Assembly: GCA_027307165.1 (NCBI GenBank)
Contig: DAHUXM010000025.1
Span: 62,001 to 126,000, forward strand
Direction of reading: 5' to 3'
From: Gemmatimonadota bacterium
Lineage (GTDB): Bacteria > Gemmatimonadota > Gemmatimonadetes > Gemmatimonadales > Gemmatimonadaceae
Length of the DNA: 64,000 nucleotides
Part shown: positions 37,173 to 46,929 of the stretch, piece after piece
Layout of the letters: each line of letters opens with the position of its first letter
How positions within the stretch are numbered: position 1 is the stretch's first letter
Notes under the pieces: generated by a model
Seen by the model: only the letters and a program-made list of their open reading frames with translations
The model's database searches: none
Told to the model about the DNA's origin: nothing
Program-made: the position numbers and the translations under genes

Positions 37173-38279
37173 CTACCGGGCGGCCGCTCTCACTGCACCG
37201 AAAGGATCCTTTCGATTGCGCTTCGCTACGACGATTATCTGGCGAATCGTCAGCCTCAAATCGTAGTGGTTTCGGGCCCATAACTGATCGAAGCTGTCCA
37301 GCCCGCTGCCGTACACCCGCCGCGCCAGTAGCGCCGCGTTGTCGAGCTTCACGCGCCGGGCGTACAGGGGAGAAATGGTGCCGAGCCGCGGGGCGATGCT
37401 GTCTACCAGGACTCGACGCGCCGCTGCATAAATCTCCTCTCGCGCGGCGAGCCGTGCGATGATGTCGTTGGGGTGCGCCCTGAATGCTGAGTCCAGAGTA
37501 TGGCTCAAACCACCCCAGAACGCGCCCAGCAGCTTGTCGTCGGCCCATCGGGCGTCCACACGGGCGGCAGATGCGGAGTCTCCGCGCGACCTGAAAAGGG
37601 CGGCGGCACCGCGCGCGCCCACAAAACTCGCGAACGACTCGTTGAAGGGCACCGACCCGGGGGCGTAATAGGTGTTGTGCGTCACCTCGTGGATCACCGT
37701 ATTGGCCAGCTCCAGCGAATCCGCGCTCAGCGTCGTGTTGAGCAACGGGTCGTTGAAAAAGCCGAGCGTGCTGAAGGCCGAAGACGGCCTGAGGTAGACG
37801 TCGAAGCCCCTGGACTCCAGATCCGCCGCAGCGCGCCGAGCGGCGGAAAAATCGAAGAAGCCCTTGTACGGCACTCGTCCCACAACCGGGAACCACCACG
37901 TATAGGGCACCAGGCGGTCGCGGTAAGCCGCCGAGAGCACCAGGACCAGGGTGTCGTGCTCGACGTGGGAATAGGTAGTGAAGCTTTCGCCGGTGTTGAG
38001 CCCCAGGGAATCGTGGGCGTATTTCCGAGCCGCCTCCACGATCGTGAGCTTGGCCTTCACGTCGGCCGGCGTGCGCGGATCGGCGATCATCGCCGGGATG
38101 GGCCGGCGCCGGCTGAGGATCCGGGCCTCCTCCCAGGCGCCACGGCCAAGATAGCAGGCGGTAGGCCCGACGACGATCAGAGCTGCTCCCACGATCACAA
38201 TTGCGACGGGGAGCAGCGCCTTGCGCAGCCTTCGCTTGAGCGAGGGCGAGCTCGTCCCCGGTGCCCCTTCTAGGCGCAT
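37173..38279 (-). CDS. Putative zinc aminopeptidase (COG4324-like, Aminopep family)
   Basis: The 368-residue product has one N-terminal membrane anchor (ALLPVAIVIVGAALIVVG), followed by CYLGRGAWEEARILSRRRPI, a pattern typical of the predicted aminopeptidases of the PF10023 type. The middle has TWWFPVVGRVPYKGFFD and the zinc site VIHEVTHNTYY, with FNESFASFVGARGA supplying the third ligand Glu. A soluble domain facing the periplasm is expected. It is divergent from dnaE with only 23 bp between the start codons, so the two promoters must overlap the coding starts. Enzyme activity is predicted from the HExxH motif, not shown. Confidence 0.8.
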   Translation of the reverse strand: MRLEGAPGTSSPSLKRRLRKALLPVAIVIVGAALIVVGPTACYLGRGAWEEARILSRRRPIPAMIADPRTPADVKAKLTIVEAARKYAHDSLGLNTGESFTTYSHVEHDTLVLVLSAAYRDRLVPYTWWFPVVGRVPYKGFFDFSAARRAAADLESRGFDVYLRPSSAFSTLGFFNDPLLNTTLSADSLELANTVIHEVTHNTYYAPGSVPFNESFASFVGARGAAALFRSRGDSASAARVDARWADDKLLGAFWGGLSHTLDSAFRAHPNDIIARLAAREEIYAAARRVLVDSIAPRLGTISPLYARRVKLDNAALLARRVYGSGLDSFDQLWARNHYDLRLTIRQIIVVAKRNRKDPFGAVRAAAR

Positions 38280-38302
38280 GGACGGGTGCCTATCCTTAAC
38301 GA

Positions 38303-41300
38303 GTGTCCTTCGTTCATCTCCACTGCCACTCGGAATATTCCCTGCTCGATGGCGCGAACCGCATCGAGGACCTTATCGCCCGTGCGCTCGAGTTCGAGCA
38401 GCCTGCGCTGGCCATAACCGACCACGGGAACATGCATGCCGCCTGGGAATTCCAGGAGCGAGCCAAGAAGGCGGGCATCAAGCCCATACTCGGCATGGAG
38501 GCGTACGTAGCACCCGGCGACCGGCGGTCGAGACAACGCATTGAAAGTACAGGTGGAGGAGCCTCCAGGTCCCGGGCGTATTACCATCTGATATTGCTGG
38601 CGCAAAACGCGACCGGGTACAAGAATCTAGTCAAGCTGTCGTCGCTGGGTTACACGGAGGGCTTCTACTCCAAGCCGCGTGTGGATCGTGAGCTTCTGAC
38701 GCGGTACAGCGAGGGGATAGTGGTCTCGTCGGCGTGCATGGCGGGCGAGGTTGCGACGCACCTTCTGGCGGACAACTGGGACGCGGCGCGCGAGACGGCT
38801 GCATGGTACGCGGAGCTGTTCAAGGACCGGTACTACCTGGAAGTGCAGGCGCACGACAGCGGCGATCAGGCTCTTCTCAACGAGCGCGTGTTCAAGCTCG
38901 CGGAAGAGATGGGACTGCCGGTGGTTGCGACCAACGACGCACACTTTCTGCGGCACGACGACCACGCGTCGCACGACGTGCTGCTGTGCATCGGACTCGG
39001 CAAGAACGTGTCCGACGCGAACCGCATGCACTACGACGACGGGCTCTACTTCAAAAGCGCGGAAGAGATGCGCGAGCGGTTTCCGGCGCGGGGCGACGTA
39101 CTCGAAAATACGCTGTGCATCGCCGAGGAATCGGGGATCGAGTTCAAGAAGAAGTACCACGTGCCGTCGTTTCCGCTTCCCAAGGGAGTCAAGAGCGAGA
39201 ACGAGCTGCTCGTCAAGCTCACTGAACAGGGTGCACACGAGCGATACGGCGACGTACTGTCCGAGGAAGTCGAAGCGCGCATGCGTTACGAACTCGACGT
39301 CATAACGAAGACGGGGTACGCCGGTTACTTCCTGATCGTGTACGACTTCATCAAGGCCGCACGCGACATGGGGATTCCGGTCGGTCCGGGGCGCGGTTCT
39401 GCGGCGGGGTCACTCGTGGCGTACGCGCTCAGGATCACGAACGTCTGCCCGATCAAGTTCGACCTGCTGTTCGAGCGCTTTCTGAACCCGGAGCGCGTGT
39501 CGATGCCTGACATCGACGTCGATTTCTGCTTCGAGCGACGCGGTGAAGTGATCGACTACGTGCGTCAGAAGTACGGACGCGATTCGGTGGGTCAGATCAT
39601 CACGTTCGGCACGCTCAAGTCACGTGCAGCTGTGAAGGACGTGGGACGCGTGCTGGGCTTCACGCCCGGCGAGACCGACGCACTCGCGAAGCTGATTCCG
39701 AATCTTCCCAACTATTCGCTGACGGTGCGCGAGGCGGTCGAGAAGATTCCGGAAGTGAAGACTCTGTACACGACGGACGAGCGATACAGCGAGCTGCTCG
39801 ACTACGCGATCGCACTCGAAGGTCTGTCCCGGCATGCCGGCGTGCACGCAGCTGGCGTCGTGATCGCGCCGGGTCCGCTGGACAACTACGTGCCGGTCTG
39901 CACGCAGTCATCGAAGGGCGCTGGGAGTCAGGGAGACGAGAGCATTGTCGTAACGCAATACGACATGAACGGGCTCGAGAAGGCGGGGATGCTCAAGATG
40001 GACTTCCTCGGCCTCACGACGCTCACGATCATCACCGACGCTGTTGCGAACGTGCGCGCGCGCGGGCGCGAGATTCCCGATCTGGACGACATTCCGCTGG
40101 ACGACAAGGAGACATATCACATGCTCCGACTCGGAAAGACGGCGGGAGTGTTCCAGTTCGAATCTCCGCTCGCGACCGAGCTCGTGCGTTCATTGAGATG
40201 CGACCGTTTCAACGATCTGGTGGCATCGAATGCGCTGATGCGTCCCGGTCCGCTGGACGCGGGAATGCACAAGGTTTACATCCGTCGCAAGCGCGGCGAG
40301 GAGCCGATCACCTACGCGCTGCCGGAGCTCGAGGAGTTCCTGAACGACACGTACGGCGTGATCACGTATCAGGAGCAGGTGATGCGTATCTCGCAGAAGC
40401 TTGCGGGAATCTCGCTGGCGGAAGCAGACGTATTGCGCAAAGCGGTGGGCAAGAAGGATGCGGAGCTCATTCGGAAGGAGCTCGGCAAGTTCATCGAGAA
40501 GGCGGTTGCGCTGGGGCATGATCGCAAGATCATCAACGAAATTGCGGCGCAGATCGAGACGTTTGGACGCTACGGATTTAACAAATGTTTGTGCGGCAGT
40601 GTCGAAGTGCTCGATATCGCATCGGGCCGACTTGTAAAGATCGAGGATCTGTACAAGAACAGGTCGGACTTCGGCGCAGTTGCAACGTGTGACGTTCGCG
40701 ATCTAAAGCTGTATCACGGTCGCGTGCTCGATGTCATGGACAATGGTGTGCGTCCTGTGTATCGGCTTCGCACGCGGTCAGGGCGTGAGATCGAAGCAAC
40801 GTCAAACCATCCGCTGCTCACGTTCGATGGGTGGCGTGAGCTCGGAGAGCTTGCCATTGGACAGCATATAGCCGTCCCACGGAAGCTCGAAATCGCGGGA
40901 TCGGATGTCTGGCCGGATCACGAAGTCGTGGCGCTTGGCCATCTTCTCGCGGAAGGAAACCTCTGTCATCCGCACGGCCTGTACTTCTACAATCAGGACC
41001 AGAGCGCAATTGCGGATTTCGTCGCGGCCGCGGAGAATTTCAGTAATGTCGCGTGCACAATAAGTCACCATAAAGAAACCGACTATGTGTACACCGGCCG
41101 CCGCAATCGGCGCGAGCCCAACGGAATATTCGAGTGGGCGCGCGGCCTTGGCTTACTGCGCAAGAACGCCAGGAACAAGGAGATTCCAGCTGACGCATTC
41201 GCACTGAAGGATGTGCAGCTCGCGCTGCTCCTCGCCCGCATGTGGGAGGGTGACGGTCACGTCAACCAGAAGGGACGGTCGGCGTTTTATGCCACTGCGT

Positions 41301-43078
41301 CCAAGCGGCTCGGACATCAAGTGGCGCACGTTCTCCTTCGTCTCGGGATCGTTTCACGTATTCGCGAGGTCAATTTTCCCTATAAGGATGGGCGCGTCGG
41401 TTACCAGGTGTTCGTTACCGGCAACGAGAATCTGCGCAAGTTCGCAGATCAGATTGCAGTGCACATGCTGCCCGGGAGCAAGCGCGATCGTGCCTTTGCG
41501 CTTGTGCTGGAGGAAGTCGACACTACATCATCAAGGGACATCGTTCCAGCTTCGGTATACACGAGCATCGCGAACGCGCGCGCGAGTTCTGGACAGATGT
41601 GGACCGAAGTCGCGTCGGCGACCGGCACATCCACGCGCAACCTCACACCCAGCTCCGCGCGTGTACACCGCGGAGGATTTACGCGGGCTACAGTCGCGCA
41701 ATTCGCCAGCTACTTCGACAGTGAAGAGCTCTACCGCGTATCGGAAAGCGACGTTTTGTGGGATCCGGTCGTATCCATCGAGCCTCTTGGCGAGATGCGG
41801 ACGTACGATCTGGAAGTCGAGGGCACGCACAACTTCGTCGCGAACGACATAATCGTTCACAACAGCCATGCAGTTGCGTACTCGATCATCTCGTACCAGA
41901 CGGCGTGGCTCAAGACGCACTTCCCCGCCGAGTTCATGGCGGCGTTGTTGTCGTCGCAGATCGGGGATACGGATAGCGTCGTCAAGTACATCAACGAAGC
42001 GAGAGAGATCGAGCTCGAGGTACTTCCGCCGGACGTGAACGAGTCGAATTACAAGTTCACGGTGATTGCGGACAAGAAGATACGCTTCGGGCTCGGCGCG
42101 ATTCGCAACGTCGGCAAGAGCGCGATCGAGTCCATTCTCGAAGCACGTAAAGCTGGGCCGTTCACTTCCCTGTTCGATCTGTGCAATCGCGTCGATCTGC
42201 GCATGTGCAACAAGCGCGTGCTGGAAGCGATGATCCACGCGGGCGCGCTCGATTCGCTCGGCGGCCACCGCTCGCAGCTCGTCGCGGCGCTCGATACCGC
42301 GATTCGCGAAGCATCTCTGGCGCAGGAAGACGTCGCGAGCGGGCAGGTGTCGATGTTCGGTGACGCAATCGGCGCTACATCCAAGCCGGCGCATCAGACG
42401 ACACTCCCGAACGTGGCTCCGTGGCCCGAGAGCGAGCGACTCGCGAACGAGAAGGCGATACTCGGCTTCTACACGTCGGGGCATCCCCTGGAGCCGTTTC
42501 GCGCGGAATGCGAGCTGTTCTCGACGCATACCGTCAGCGACCTGGGCGTGTGGACCGGTGAGTCGATGTCGTTGTGTTGCGTGATCACGACGATCAAGCG
42601 ACAGACGAGCAAGAAGACGGGCGCGGAATTCGCACGTCTCACGATCGAGGATTTTTCGGGGTCGGCGGAAGTGCTCGTCTTTCCCGAAGCGTGGAGCGTG
42701 ATTCACGACCAGGTGAAGGCAGACGTGCCGGTCGTGATGAAGGGTGGCTATTCGAGACGCGACGAGGGGGCGGACAACCCGACCTTCATCGTCGAGTCGG
42801 TGACCAAGCTTGCGGAGAAGCGGACCAACGGGCAGGTGGCGGTGGCGATCGATCTGGCGCCCGGGATGCCGCTGGATCCGACGGTGATGCGGGACGTGCA
42901 GGAAGTGGTGCACGCCCACCCCGGTACGGCTCCGCTGGAGCTGCGGTGGAGTGACGGCAACGGCGGCGCGGCCCGCTGGCGGTCGAGGTCGCTCAAGCTG
43001 TCAGCCGACGGCGTGGCCCTCAAGGAATTGAGATCGCTGCTCGGAGACGAGTGCGTTTCGGTAGTTTTAGGGACATAG
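38303..43078 (+). CDS. dnaE: DNA polymerase III alpha subunit with in-frame intein
   Basis: The 1591-codon frame encodes the replicative polymerase DnaE interrupted by a 426-residue intein; the spliced product would be 1165 residues, the usual length. The extein has the PHP domain at the N-terminus (FVHLHCHSEYSLLDGANRI), the catalytic aspartates in PDIDVDF (Asp403, Asp405), the fingers/FNK-SHAVAYS region where the intein sits, the HhH segment and a C-terminal OB fold (LCCVITTIKRQTSKKTG). Start is GTG 38303, directly before the PHP strand. accA follows by nine bases with a strong AGGAGG, a dnaE-accA order also known in other bacteria. Confidence 0.96.
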   Translation: MSFVHLHCHSEYSLLDGANRIEDLIARALEFEQPALAITDHGNMHAAWEFQERAKKAGIKPILGMEAYVAPGDRRSRQRIESTGGGASRSRAYYHLILLAQNATGYKNLVKLSSLGYTEGFYSKPRVDRELLTRYSEGIVVSSACMAGEVATHLLADNWDAARETAAWYAELFKDRYYLEVQAHDSGDQALLNERVFKLAEEMGLPVVATNDAHFLRHDDHASHDVLLCIGLGKNVSDANRMHYDDGLYFKSAEEMRERFPARGDVLENTLCIAEESGIEFKKKYHVPSFPLPKGVKSENELLVKLTEQGAHERYGDVLSEEVEARMRYELDVITKTGYAGYFLIVYDFIKAARDMGIPVGPGRGSAAGSLVAYALRITNVCPIKFDLLFERFLNPERVSMPDIDVDFCFERRGEVIDYVRQKYGRDSVGQIITFGTLKSRAAVKDVGRVLGFTPGETDALAKLIPNLPNYSLTVREAVEKIPEVKTLYTTDERYSELLDYAIALEGLSRHAGVHAAGVVIAPGPLDNYVPVCTQSSKGAGSQGDESIVVTQYDMNGLEKAGMLKMDFLGLTTLTIITDAVANVRARGREIPDLDDIPLDDKETYHMLRLGKTAGVFQFESPLATELVRSLRCDRFNDLVASNALMRPGPLDAGMHKVYIRRKRGEEPITYALPELEEFLNDTYGVITYQEQVMRISQKLAGISLAEADVLRKAVGKKDAELIRKELGKFIEKAVALGHDRKIINEIAAQIETFGRYGFNKCLCGSVEVLDIASGRLVKIEDLYKNRSDFGAVATCDVRDLKLYHGRVLDVMDNGVRPVYRLRTRSGREIEATSNHPLLTFDGWRELGELAIGQHIAVPRKLEIAGSDVWPDHEVVALGHLLAEGNLCHPHGLYFYNQDQSAIADFVAAAENFSNVACTISHHKETDYVYTGRRNRREPNGIFEWARGLGLLRKNARNKEIPADAFALKDVQLALLLARMWEGDGHVNQKGRSAFYATASKRLGHQVAHVLLRLGIVSRIREVNFPYKDGRVGYQVFVTGNENLRKFADQIAVHMLPGSKRDRAFALVLEEVDTTSSRDIVPASVYTSIANARASSGQMWTEVASATGTSTRNLTPSSARVHRGGFTRATVAQFASYFDSEELYRVSESDVLWDPVVSIEPLGEMRTYDLEVEGTHNFVANDIIVHNSHAVAYSIISYQTAWLKTHFPAEFMAALLSSQIGDTDSVVKYINEAREIELEVLPPDVNESNYKFTVIADKKIRFGLGAIRNVGKSAIESILEARKAGPFTSLFDLCNRVDLRMCNKRVLEAMIHAGALDSLGGHRSQLVAALDTAIREASLAQEDVASGQVSMFGDAIGATSKPAHQTTLPNVAPWPESERLANEKAILGFYTSGHPLEPFRAECELFSTHTVSDLGVWTGESMSLCCVITTIKRQTSKKTGAEFARLTIEDFSGSAEVLVFPEAWSVIHDQVKADVPVVMKGGYSRRDEGADNPTFIVESVTKLAEKRTNGQVAVAIDLAPGMPLDPTVMRDVQEVVHAHPGTAPLELRWSDGNGGAARWRSRSLKLSADGVALKELRSLLGDECVSVVLGT
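40586..41863 (+). mobile_element. DnaE intein with LAGLIDADG homing endonuclease
   Basis: Residues 762-1187 of the dnaE frame form a complete intein. It begins with Cys (CLCGSVEVLDI, block A), has block B GREIEATSNHPLLTFDG with the TxxH, ends HNFVANDIIVHN (block F/G, terminal Asn), and is followed by Ser as the +1 nucleophile (SHAVAYS). The central part has two LAGLIDADG-type helices, VALGHLLAEGN and LALLLARMWEGDGHV, so the homing endonuclease looks intact. Insertion splits the conserved YGFNK-SHAVAYS loop near the polymerase active site. Local sequence is somewhat less GC-rich than the flanking extein. Confidence 0.95.
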
Positions 43079-43087
43079 GAGGCCCGA

Positions 43088-44059
43088 ATGGCGACTGCAG
43101 CAACGACCATGGATTTCGAGAAACCCATCGCGGAGCTCGAGCGCAAGATCGACGAGCTGAAGCACGCGCCGGGTGATCGTGCCGTGAACGTGGACGACGA
43201 GATCATCTCACTCGAGCGGAAGCTGAGCGAGCTACGTGGTGACATATACAAGAATCTGACTCCGATTCAGCGCGTGCAGGTCGCGCGCAACGTTCGGCGT
43301 CCGTTCATGCTGGATTACGTCGCGCGCATCTTCACCGACTTCGTCGAGCTGCACGGCGATCGTGCATTCCGCGACGACGCGGCAATCGTCGGTGGATGGG
43401 CACGCCTCGATGGCGAGACGGTGATGCTGGTGGGACATCAGCGCGGGCATGACACCAAGGAAAATCTCCGGCGCAACTTCGGAATGCCGCATCCGGAGGG
43501 CTACCGAAAGGCGCTTCGCCTGATGAAGCTTGCGGAGAAGTTTCACGTTCCGGTCCTCACGTTCATCGATACGCCCGGTGCGTACCCGGGACTCGGCGCC
43601 GAAGAGCGCGGTCAGTCCGAGGCGATCGCGCGGAATCTTCTGGAGATGAGCCAACTTCAGGTCCCGATCATCGCGACTGTGATAGGCGAGGGCGGCTCGG
43701 GCGGCGCGCTCGCGCTGGGTGTTGCCGACCGCGTGCTGATGATGGAGAACGCGGTCTACTCCGTCATCACTGTCGAAGGGTGTGCCGCGATTCTCTGGAA
43801 GGACGGCAAATCTCCGGAGATGCGCGACCGTGCGGCAAACGCGCTTCGCATCACGTCACCCGACCTGCTCGAGATGCGAGTGATCGACGAGATCGTGCCG
43901 GAGCCGGAAGGTGGGGCGCACGCCAATCACGAGGCCGCTGCGCGCTCGCTGGCCGAGGTGCTCAATACCAATCTGGAAGAGCTGCGCAAGCTGCGGCCCG
44001 AGCGGTTGGTCAGGCGACGCAGGCAGAAGTATCTGAGGATGGGACAGTGGGCAGAGTAG
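43088..44059 (+). CDS. accA: Acetyl-CoA carboxylase carboxyltransferase subunit alpha
   Basis: AccA with AccD transfers carboxyl from carboxybiotin to acetyl-CoA in the first step of fatty acid synthesis. The 323-residue product has the N-terminal coiled region FEKPIAELERKIDELKHAPG and LERKLSELRGDIYKNLTPIQ, then RPFMLDYVARIFTDFVELHGDRAF, TKENLRRNFGMPHPEGYRKA, FIDTPGAYPGLGAEERGQSE and GEGGSGGALALGVADRVLMM, all family hallmarks. An AGGAGG lies seven bases before ATG 43088. It is probably co-transcribed with dnaE. Confidence 0.97.
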   Translation: MATAATTMDFEKPIAELERKIDELKHAPGDRAVNVDDEIISLERKLSELRGDIYKNLTPIQRVQVARNVRRPFMLDYVARIFTDFVELHGDRAFRDDAAIVGGWARLDGETVMLVGHQRGHDTKENLRRNFGMPHPEGYRKALRLMKLAEKFHVPVLTFIDTPGAYPGLGAEERGQSEAIARNLLEMSQLQVPIIATVIGEGGSGGALALGVADRVLMMENAVYSVITVEGCAAILWKDGKSPEMRDRAANALRITSPDLLEMRVIDEIVPEPEGGAHANHEAAARSLAEVLNTNLEELRKLRPERLVRRRRQKYLRMGQWAE

Positions 44060-44083
44060 TAGTTGAGCTTCGAGGCATAGTGT

Positions 44084-44219
44084 CGTCATTCCCGCGAAAG
44101 CGGGAATCCATCTGGTGCCGATCAACTTCCTGCAGTCATCGCGCTCAGAGATCGATAATATGGATTCCCGCTTTCGCGGGAATGACGAGGGGCATGCGGA
44201 TTCCCGCTTTCGCGGGAAT
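44084..44219. repeat. 104-bp composite palindromic element, copy 3, plus one extra palindrome
   Basis: Palindromes ATTCCCGCGAAAGCGGGAAT (44088-44107) and its partner at 44164-44183 bound the third 104-bp composite element (44084-44187), in the same orientation as the copy at 2683. A further single palindrome is at 44200-44219. The block fills the gap between accA and the ricT-like gene. Confidence 0.85.
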
Positions 44220-44233
44220 GACGACGGGTCAGT

Positions 44234-45337
44234 ATGCATCTCATTGAAGTAGCGTTTCGCGGTAATCGGAAGGAGTTCTTCGGCTGGGATGGCGAGACTC
44301 CGCCTCCGCCGCGCGCAGCGATAATCGTCGAAGCGGATCGCGGTGAGGATCTGGGTACGGTGCACGCGATTGGCGAGCTCGCGGCGCAGCGCAATTCCGG
44401 TTGCGCGCACGGGTGCGGCGAGCCGGTACGGAAGGCGCTCCGCATTGCAACCAGGCGCGACGTTCGGCAGAGCGAGTCGCTTCAGAAGGCGAATGACGAC
44501 GCACGACAGCGCGCCGCGGACAAGGTGCGCGCCGCGAATCTTCAGATGAAGATCTCGGACGCCGAGTGGCAGTGGGACAAAAAGAAGCTGACGCTGTATT
44601 TCACCGCCGAGAAGCGCGTCGATTTCCGAAATCTCGTGCGTGATCTGGCAGCGGCGTTCCGCACGCGCATCGAGCTCAAGCAGATCGGCGTGCGAGACGA
44701 GGCCAAGCGACTGGATGGCATTGGGCGCTGTGGCCGCCAGTATTGCTCGGCGGCATGGCTGCCCGAGCTTCGACCGGTGAACCTGGGCGTGGCGAAGGAC
44801 CAGCGGCTATCGCTCAATCCGTCGCAGATATCGGGCGCGTGCGGACGGCTCATGTGCTGCCTGCGTTACGAGCACGAGTTCTATGTGGAGACGCGCCGAC
44901 GCTTTCCGAAGGAAGGACGCATCGTCATGACGACGGTGGGTGAGGAGAAGGTCCTGACCGTCGATCTGTTCCGCGAGGCCGTCACGCTGCGGAACGCGGA
45001 AGGTGCATTGCGGACGATTCCGCTGGAAGCGTTCAACGGTGAAGTCGCTGGTCGTCCGGCGCCAACGCCGCCACCGTGCGAGGACGACGCCGACGAGTCG
45101 TCGGAAGAGATCTCGCCGGAGCTGATGTACACGTCAGAATTTGCGATCCCGGAGCCCCGACTGGTCATTCTTACCGAAACCGTCGAGACCGAGGCAGCTC
45201 CACCCGCGCAGACGCGGAAGCCTGAGCGTCGGCGGCGCGGCCGCCGGGGCGGAAGCGGAAGCGGCGATGGTGGGGGCGCCAACGGCTCCGGTGGCTCCAG
45301 GCCGAACGACAGAAAGGGGCCAGTGAAGGAAGACTGA
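44234..45337 (+). CDS. ricT: PSP1/RicT-family protein with predicted iron-sulfur cysteines
   Basis: The 367-residue protein matches the RicT (YaaT) family, whose B. subtilis member joins RicA and RicF in a complex that binds [4Fe-4S] clusters and supports RNase Y-dependent mRNA processing. The PSP1 domain is seen as MKISDAEWQWDKKKLTLYFT, RVDFRNLVRDLAAAFRTRIE and QIGVRDEAKRLDGIGRCGR, with cysteine pairs in GRCGRQYCSAAWL and GACGRLMCCLRYEHEF; an additional SGCAHGCG lies near residue 57. The C-terminal ~80 residues are low-complexity, acidic then Arg/Gly-rich (RRRRGRRGGSGSGDG), an extension not needed for the family fold. It sits 40 bp upstream of metG. Confidence 0.85.
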   Translation: MHLIEVAFRGNRKEFFGWDGETPPPPRAAIIVEADRGEDLGTVHAIGELAAQRNSGCAHGCGEPVRKALRIATRRDVRQSESLQKANDDARQRAADKVRAANLQMKISDAEWQWDKKKLTLYFTAEKRVDFRNLVRDLAAAFRTRIELKQIGVRDEAKRLDGIGRCGRQYCSAAWLPELRPVNLGVAKDQRLSLNPSQISGACGRLMCCLRYEHEFYVETRRRFPKEGRIVMTTVGEEKVLTVDLFREAVTLRNAEGALRTIPLEAFNGEVAGRPAPTPPPCEDDADESSEEISPELMYTSEFAIPEPRLVILTETVETEAAPPAQTRKPERRRRGRRGGSGSGDGGGANGSGGSRPNDRKGPVKED

Positions 45338-45378
45338 CCGGTCGAGCCACGGCTTTGACAGCTGTTATAAATTGCGAC

Positions 45379-46923
45379 GTGCCCAACAAGTACTACATCA
45401 CCACAGCGATCGACTACGCCAACGGCGACCCGCACCTGGGGCACGCCTTTGAGAAGATCGGCGCTGACGTCCTGGCCCGGTACCACCGTCTTCGTGGCGA
45501 GAAGGTGCTGTTCGTCACCGGGATGGACGAGCATGGTCAGAAGGTCGCGCAGTCCGCGGCCAAGGAAGGCCGTACCCCTCAGGCACAGGTCGATGAGATC
45601 GCGCGCAGATTTCAGGAAGCATGGGCAGCGCTCGGCATCTCGTACGATCGCTTCGTGCGTACCACGAGCGAACAGCACAAGATCGGCGTCCGTGCGCTGA
45701 TCGAGCGCATCTTCGAGCGTGCTCCGGACAACTTCTACACCAAGACGTACGCCGGATGGTATTGCGTCGGTTGCGAGGCGTTCAAGACCGAGGAAGAGAT
45801 CGTCGACGGCAAGTGCGTGCTGCATGCGACGCGTACGCTCGAGTGGGTCGAGGAACGCAACTGGTTCTTCCGGCTGAGCGCGTACACAGATCGACTGCGG
45901 ACGTTGATTGCGAGCGGGAACTTTCTGCAGCCGCGAAGCCGCGCGAACGAGATACTGTCGCTGATAGACCAGGGGCTGGAGGATGTGTCCGCCAGTCGCG
46001 CACGCGAGGGATGGGGGATTCCCTTCCCTCGCGACACGGGCGAGGGCGAGCCGCAGACGACGTACGTCTGGTTCGACGCGCTTCCGAACTACATCACGGC
46101 GGTGGGTTTCCCGGATACCAGCGGGGAGTTCGCGAAGTGGTGGCCGGTGGACGTGCATGTGATAGGCAAGGACATCACTCGCTTTCACGCGCTCATCTGG
46201 CCCGCGATGCTCATCGCGGCGGAGCTTCCGCTGCCAAAGCTGGTGTGGGCGCACGGCTTCGTCCTGCTTGGCGGCGACCGGTTCAGCAAGTCGGCCGGCG
46301 TCACGCTCGATCTGCAGGACGCGGTTGCGCGATTCGGCGCCGACCCGTTCCGGTACTTCCTGATGCGCGAAGTTCCGTTCGACGCCGACGGAAACTTTTC
46401 GTGGGAGCGATTCGAGGAGCGTTACAACGCCGATCTCGCAAATGCGTGGGGCAATCTCGCCAGTCGCACGATCGCGATGATCGAGAAGTATCGCGGCGCG
46501 ATCGTTCCGCCCGCGGAACCGAACGAGCTCGATGCAGTCGACGCAGCCGACATGGCCGCGTATGACGCTGCGATGCAGGACAATCTTCCCAATCGCGCGC
46601 TCGAGTACATCTGGGCAACGGTCGCCCGCGGTAACGAATACGTGGACCGGCAGGCGCCGTGGAAGCTTGCGAAGGATCCGACAAGGCAGGACGAACTCGA
46701 CGCCACACTGGCCGCGCTGGTGCGGCAATTGACGCGGCAGGCGATCGCGTTGTCGCCGTTCATGCCCGGGCGATGCGCGGAGCTCCTGTCACAGCTCGGC
46801 GCACCGGCGGATTTCCTCGCGACGCCCGGGAGATTGGGCGATGGCGGCGTTACGACGTTCGATGTGACGGGCTGGCGCGTGGCGAAAGGCGCGTCGTTGT
46901 TTCCAAAACGGGAAATCGCGTAA
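45379..46923 (+). CDS. metG: Methionyl-tRNA synthetase
   Basis: The ~514-residue class I synthetase charges tRNA-Met. Landmarks: YYITTAIDYANGDPHLGHAFE with the HIGH-like site, VLFVTGMDEHGQKVAQSA, the zinc-binding insert WYCVGCEAFKTEEEIVDGKC, IGKDITRFHALIWPAML, and the KMSKS-equivalent GGDRFSKSAGVTLD, then the anticodon-binding helical domain. There is no C-terminal tRNA-binding extension. I take GTG 45379 as the start since it precedes the first conserved strand; the frame stays open to TTG 45355. The stop is at the left edge of palindrome 2. Confidence 0.96.
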   Translation: MPNKYYITTAIDYANGDPHLGHAFEKIGADVLARYHRLRGEKVLFVTGMDEHGQKVAQSAAKEGRTPQAQVDEIARRFQEAWAALGISYDRFVRTTSEQHKIGVRALIERIFERAPDNFYTKTYAGWYCVGCEAFKTEEEIVDGKCVLHATRTLEWVEERNWFFRLSAYTDRLRTLIASGNFLQPRSRANEILSLIDQGLEDVSASRAREGWGIPFPRDTGEGEPQTTYVWFDALPNYITAVGFPDTSGEFAKWWPVDVHVIGKDITRFHALIWPAMLIAAELPLPKLVWAHGFVLLGGDRFSKSAGVTLDLQDAVARFGADPFRYFLMREVPFDADGNFSWERFEERYNADLANAWGNLASRTIAMIEKYRGAIVPPAEPNELDAVDAADMAAYDAAMQDNLPNRALEYIWATVARGNEYVDRQAPWKLAKDPTRQDELDATLAALVRQLTRQAIALSPFMPGRCAELLSQLGAPADFLATPGRLGDGGVTTFDVTGWRVAKGASLFPKREIA

Positions 46924-46929
46924 ACGCCA

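Noticed and set aside
45357-45372. TTGACA and TATAAA near the metG start as a promoter
   Set aside because: The two hexamers are only a few bases apart, which is not a workable spacing.
44881-46728. Long minus-strand open frame antisense to ricT and metG
   Set aside because: It spans two well-identified plus-strand genes and shows no domain; it is a compositional shadow.
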